DNA of 64,000 nt from Pogostemon cablin (Eukaryota; Streptophyta; Magnoliopsida; Lamiales; Lamiaceae), in contig CM043012.1 of NCBI GenBank assembly GCA_023678885.1, forward strand, positions 19,318,036-19,382,035, read 5' to 3'. Both the position numbers and the translations under genes were made by a program. Every line of letters starts with the position of its first letter. Within the stretch, counting starts at the first letter, position 1. Shown piece after piece: positions 61,601 to 64,000 of this stretch. Under the pieces are notes generated by a model. The model was not told the origin of the DNA and searched no databases. It worked only from the letters and a program-made list of their open reading frames with translations.

Positions 61601-64000
61601 TCCCAATAATTTCCCTTTCCCTTTTTTTAGTCTTTCTTTCTTTCTCTGCTGAGGTATTCTATAGTGCTTATATGCTTTTTCTATTTGATGTGGCAGCTTG
61701 CTTATCTTCCACATAGAAGGCGTGACCTGGTATTGGATGATGAAAATATGGACATGTATGTTTCTCTTGATGCCAATATTGATACTGTTGATGAGAAATT
61801 GAGGGATGAGAAAAGAACCAAGAAGAATGGACTGCTTAGCTGGTTAAAGCCTCGGGTGTGTAAGATATCGTTTACTGCTACTACTAGCATCTCTTATTTT
61901 CTCGTTCGAGATTCAGTTCTCTTTTTCTATCACTTGTTAACATATGTGGTTTTTTAACTAAGTTCACTTAAACTTTATCGGTTTCTAGAAAAGAGATAGT
62001 GGTATCGGGGCATTGGCAAGCTCTAGTGACAAGTCAAGTGGAGTCAAATCATCAAGTAGTCGTTCAACACCTCAAGCTGATATCATAAATATTCAAACGG
62101 AAGCAAGACAATCACATTCTTTACTCTCTGATAACACTCCTACTGACCATGTGGCTGAGGTGAAACATTATAAGGAAGCCTTCAGGTCTGAAGATGATTA
62201 TCTGGGACAAGACACTCCACTGGTATTACATTAGGAACTCTCATGCATTCCTTCTGAAATTCTGATATATTTCTCATTGAAAATATGTGCAACTTTTTCA
62301 GATACAATATAACCATATTGCTTCTGTACATACTTGGCTTGCAAAGCTCTTGTAAATCATTATAAAATCATGTTTCTTGTGTTTGTGCTACGTAGTTTAC
62401 TTGAATATTTGCTTTTGTGATTTTATAAATATATCAGGCCTGCATGAAGACTATTGATGAAATTGACCTTCTGAGGGAGCAGCATAAGATTTTGTCTGGT
62501 GAAGTGGCACTTCACATTAGTGCCTTGAAACGATTATCAGAGGAGGCTGTACTAAATCCTAAGAAGGAGCATATCTGGGTAGATTTTTCTATCTTGTGTA
62601 ATCCATGCTCTTGTTGGATATACTAAATGGTACCTTTTGTCTTCTTATTAGGTGGAAATAAAACATTTGAAAGAAGATACTCACAGTAAAAGTAATCAAA
62701 TTGCTTCACTGCAAAAGCAAATTGAAGATTCTATGATTTCTCATGGTGAAAATGACAAACTGGAGGAATCACAAGTAATCATCAGAGATTGTCAATTTTC
62801 TATCAAGTACTTAAGTGTTTCTACTCTCTGTATAGTAACTTCTGTTTCACACTGCAGACAGTGGCTGAAATAAAGGCGCAGTTAAATGAGAAGTCTTTTG
62901 AACTTGAGGTAAAGTTACGTAAAATCAGATTTGAAGGATTTAACTATCTGCATTTAGATGGAAGTTTACTAATTCTCAATTAATCCTCAGTGTCTGAATG
63001 CAATCATCATTGTTTAGCAAGAAGCTGAAATTTATTGTTTATACAGTTGAAAGTAACTAATATGAGGAAGGTCAGGCCGAATAAAGCTGGTCCTGTTTAT
63101 GATTACTTTTTCCTAAACTTTTTGCATTGTACTGTTTCCAGGTCAAAGCGGCAGATAATCGAATAATCCAGGAGCAGCTGAACCAAAAGGTGCCAACCTG
63201 CATCAGACATATTTACTGCTTATCAGACAGGGTTTCTTAGTTTTGATTATAAATCTAGCGATTAACCTTTTCTTTTAATCAGATTTTGGAATGTGAGGAG
63301 TTGCAAGAAACTATTGTCACATTAAGACAGCAATTGGCAGACGCTGTTGAACAGCTTAACTTTACTCCATTGACCAGCCAATATGGCTATTCTGAGAGCG
63401 GAAGCCTGCACATGGATTTTCAAGTTGGCAGAGGAAATTCAGCGCTGAAGGATTCAAATGATATGTTGGTTCTACAAGCTCAGGTAATCTCCCTTTCCAC
63501 GTGTACATCAACATGTAAAATTCCCTGTGTCCAACGCAGATTGAAGTTATTAAATATTACATTGAGCATTATTGCATTTACATATGTTGAGGGCAAACTG
63601 GAAAACATAGTGTATTATTATTCTCTAGAACCTCTCAAAGCATGCAGGAGTTTTGATACAGTGTCTTTTGCCTAAAACATCAAACTTCTTTGGATGGAGG
63701 ATTGTTTTGTGGATAAATAGGTCAAAATTTAGTAGTAGCTTTCATTATTTTCGGACCTGCTATAATTTCATACCCTATTGCTCTTTTTGAATTCTCATAT
63801 GGAGAAAAAATCATGAAGTAAATACTATGTTGTTTTTCGTCAACCACAAATATGTCCAAGTGTTCATGTAATTTGTTCAACACTTAGATGTGCATATTAA
63901 AGATCATCTTGTGGCATCTCTTGTTAGGAGAGTGAGGTTGAAGAACTAAAAAAGAAAGTAGCTGGATTAAGAGAGTCAAAGGAGGAGCTAGAGCTACGCA
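55633..64000 (+). CDS. Kinesin-7 motor protein of the MKRP (organelle-associated) clade, 3' end outside window
   Basis: Microtubule motor. Exons: 55633-55868, 55957-56054, 56344-56433, 56897-56949, 57408-57473, 57558-57611, 58217-58276, 58716-58794, 59257-59324, 59442-59504, 59640-59744, 59945-60049, 60253-60360, 60437-60583, 61384-61566, 61697-61855, 61989-62222, 62438-62578, 62652-62774, 62858-62908, 63142-63189, 63283-63483 and 63928 onward. Frame is kept throughout (848 residues so far). A Ser-rich N-terminus with few acidic residues could be a mitochondrial or plastid presequence. The motor domain (about 70-395) has P-loop GVTSSGKT (148-155), SSRSH (259-263) and DLAGSE (293-298). A neck/coiled coil follows ([22 protein letters not shown]), then GLLSWLKPR (550-558), a Ser-rich segment and more coiled coil. 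Full relatives are about 950-1050 aa. Related to KIN-7C/D/K/L; the exact ortholog was not decided. Confidence 0.93.
57644..57757. repeat. 63-bp tandem duplication in a kinesin intron
   Basis: The block gatgttggttaacagtgctt... occurs at 57644 and again, essentially unchanged, at 57707. It sits just inside the intron after exon 6, starting 32 bases from the donor. Confidence 0.9.

Overview
This window is nuclear DNA of a flowering plant, most likely a eudicot. The evidence is interrupted genes with GT-AG introns, plant-type families (QALGGH zinc finger, kinesin-7, LRR-less CCR4, ribosomal L21), and a very AT-rich intergenic space full of plant transposons. An asterid such as Lamiales is my guess and cannot be proved from the sequence alone. 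No bacterial-style operon, CRISPR array, rRNA or tRNA gene was seen.

Left part (1-8670). A CCR4 deadenylase gene lies on the minus strand, with its last exon or exons beyond the left edge. It carries an upstream ORF whose stop overlaps the main start. A 5'-truncated LINE with a perfect 16-bp target duplication sits in its promoter. A complete two-exon RPL21 gene (164 aa) follows, also on the minus strand, with a typical ribosomal-protein promoter.

Middle part (9177-34100). A Ty1/copia element of 5.4 kb has LTRs about 2% apart and a 5-bp target duplication. It is followed by AT-rich DNA with Stowaway MITEs and a small single-finger C2H2 repressor gene with a C-terminal EAR motif (22309-22671). 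Next comes a 6-7 kb region that looks like a decayed DNA transposon (about 23946-30706). It holds a frameshifted plant-specific ORF and a 206-bp tandem array.

Right part (35157-64000). A twin-CX9C gene (NDUFAF8-like) has an apparent frameshift and lies only 257 bp before RMC1 (11 coding exons, 748 aa). An intron appears to bridge the two. A 14-kb transposon-rich gap follows. It contains a MULE-type MITE filled with other MITEs and a 0.63-kb palindrome, a SINE, and a 5.9-kb MULE-type element that itself contains a 4.6-kb copia element. A kinesin-7 gene of the organelle-associated MKRP clade runs off the right edge. RMC1 and this kinesin are, from memory, neighbours in Arabidopsis too, so the gap probably represents expansion of a conserved gene pair.

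The host genes serve mRNA turnover (CCR4), translation (RPL21), transcriptional repression (the zinc finger), mitochondrial complex I assembly (NDUFAF8-like), endolysosomal RAB7 activation (RMC1) and microtubule motility (kinesin). They do not form one pathway. All exon boundaries were placed by hand from splice signals, frame continuity and family resemblance.
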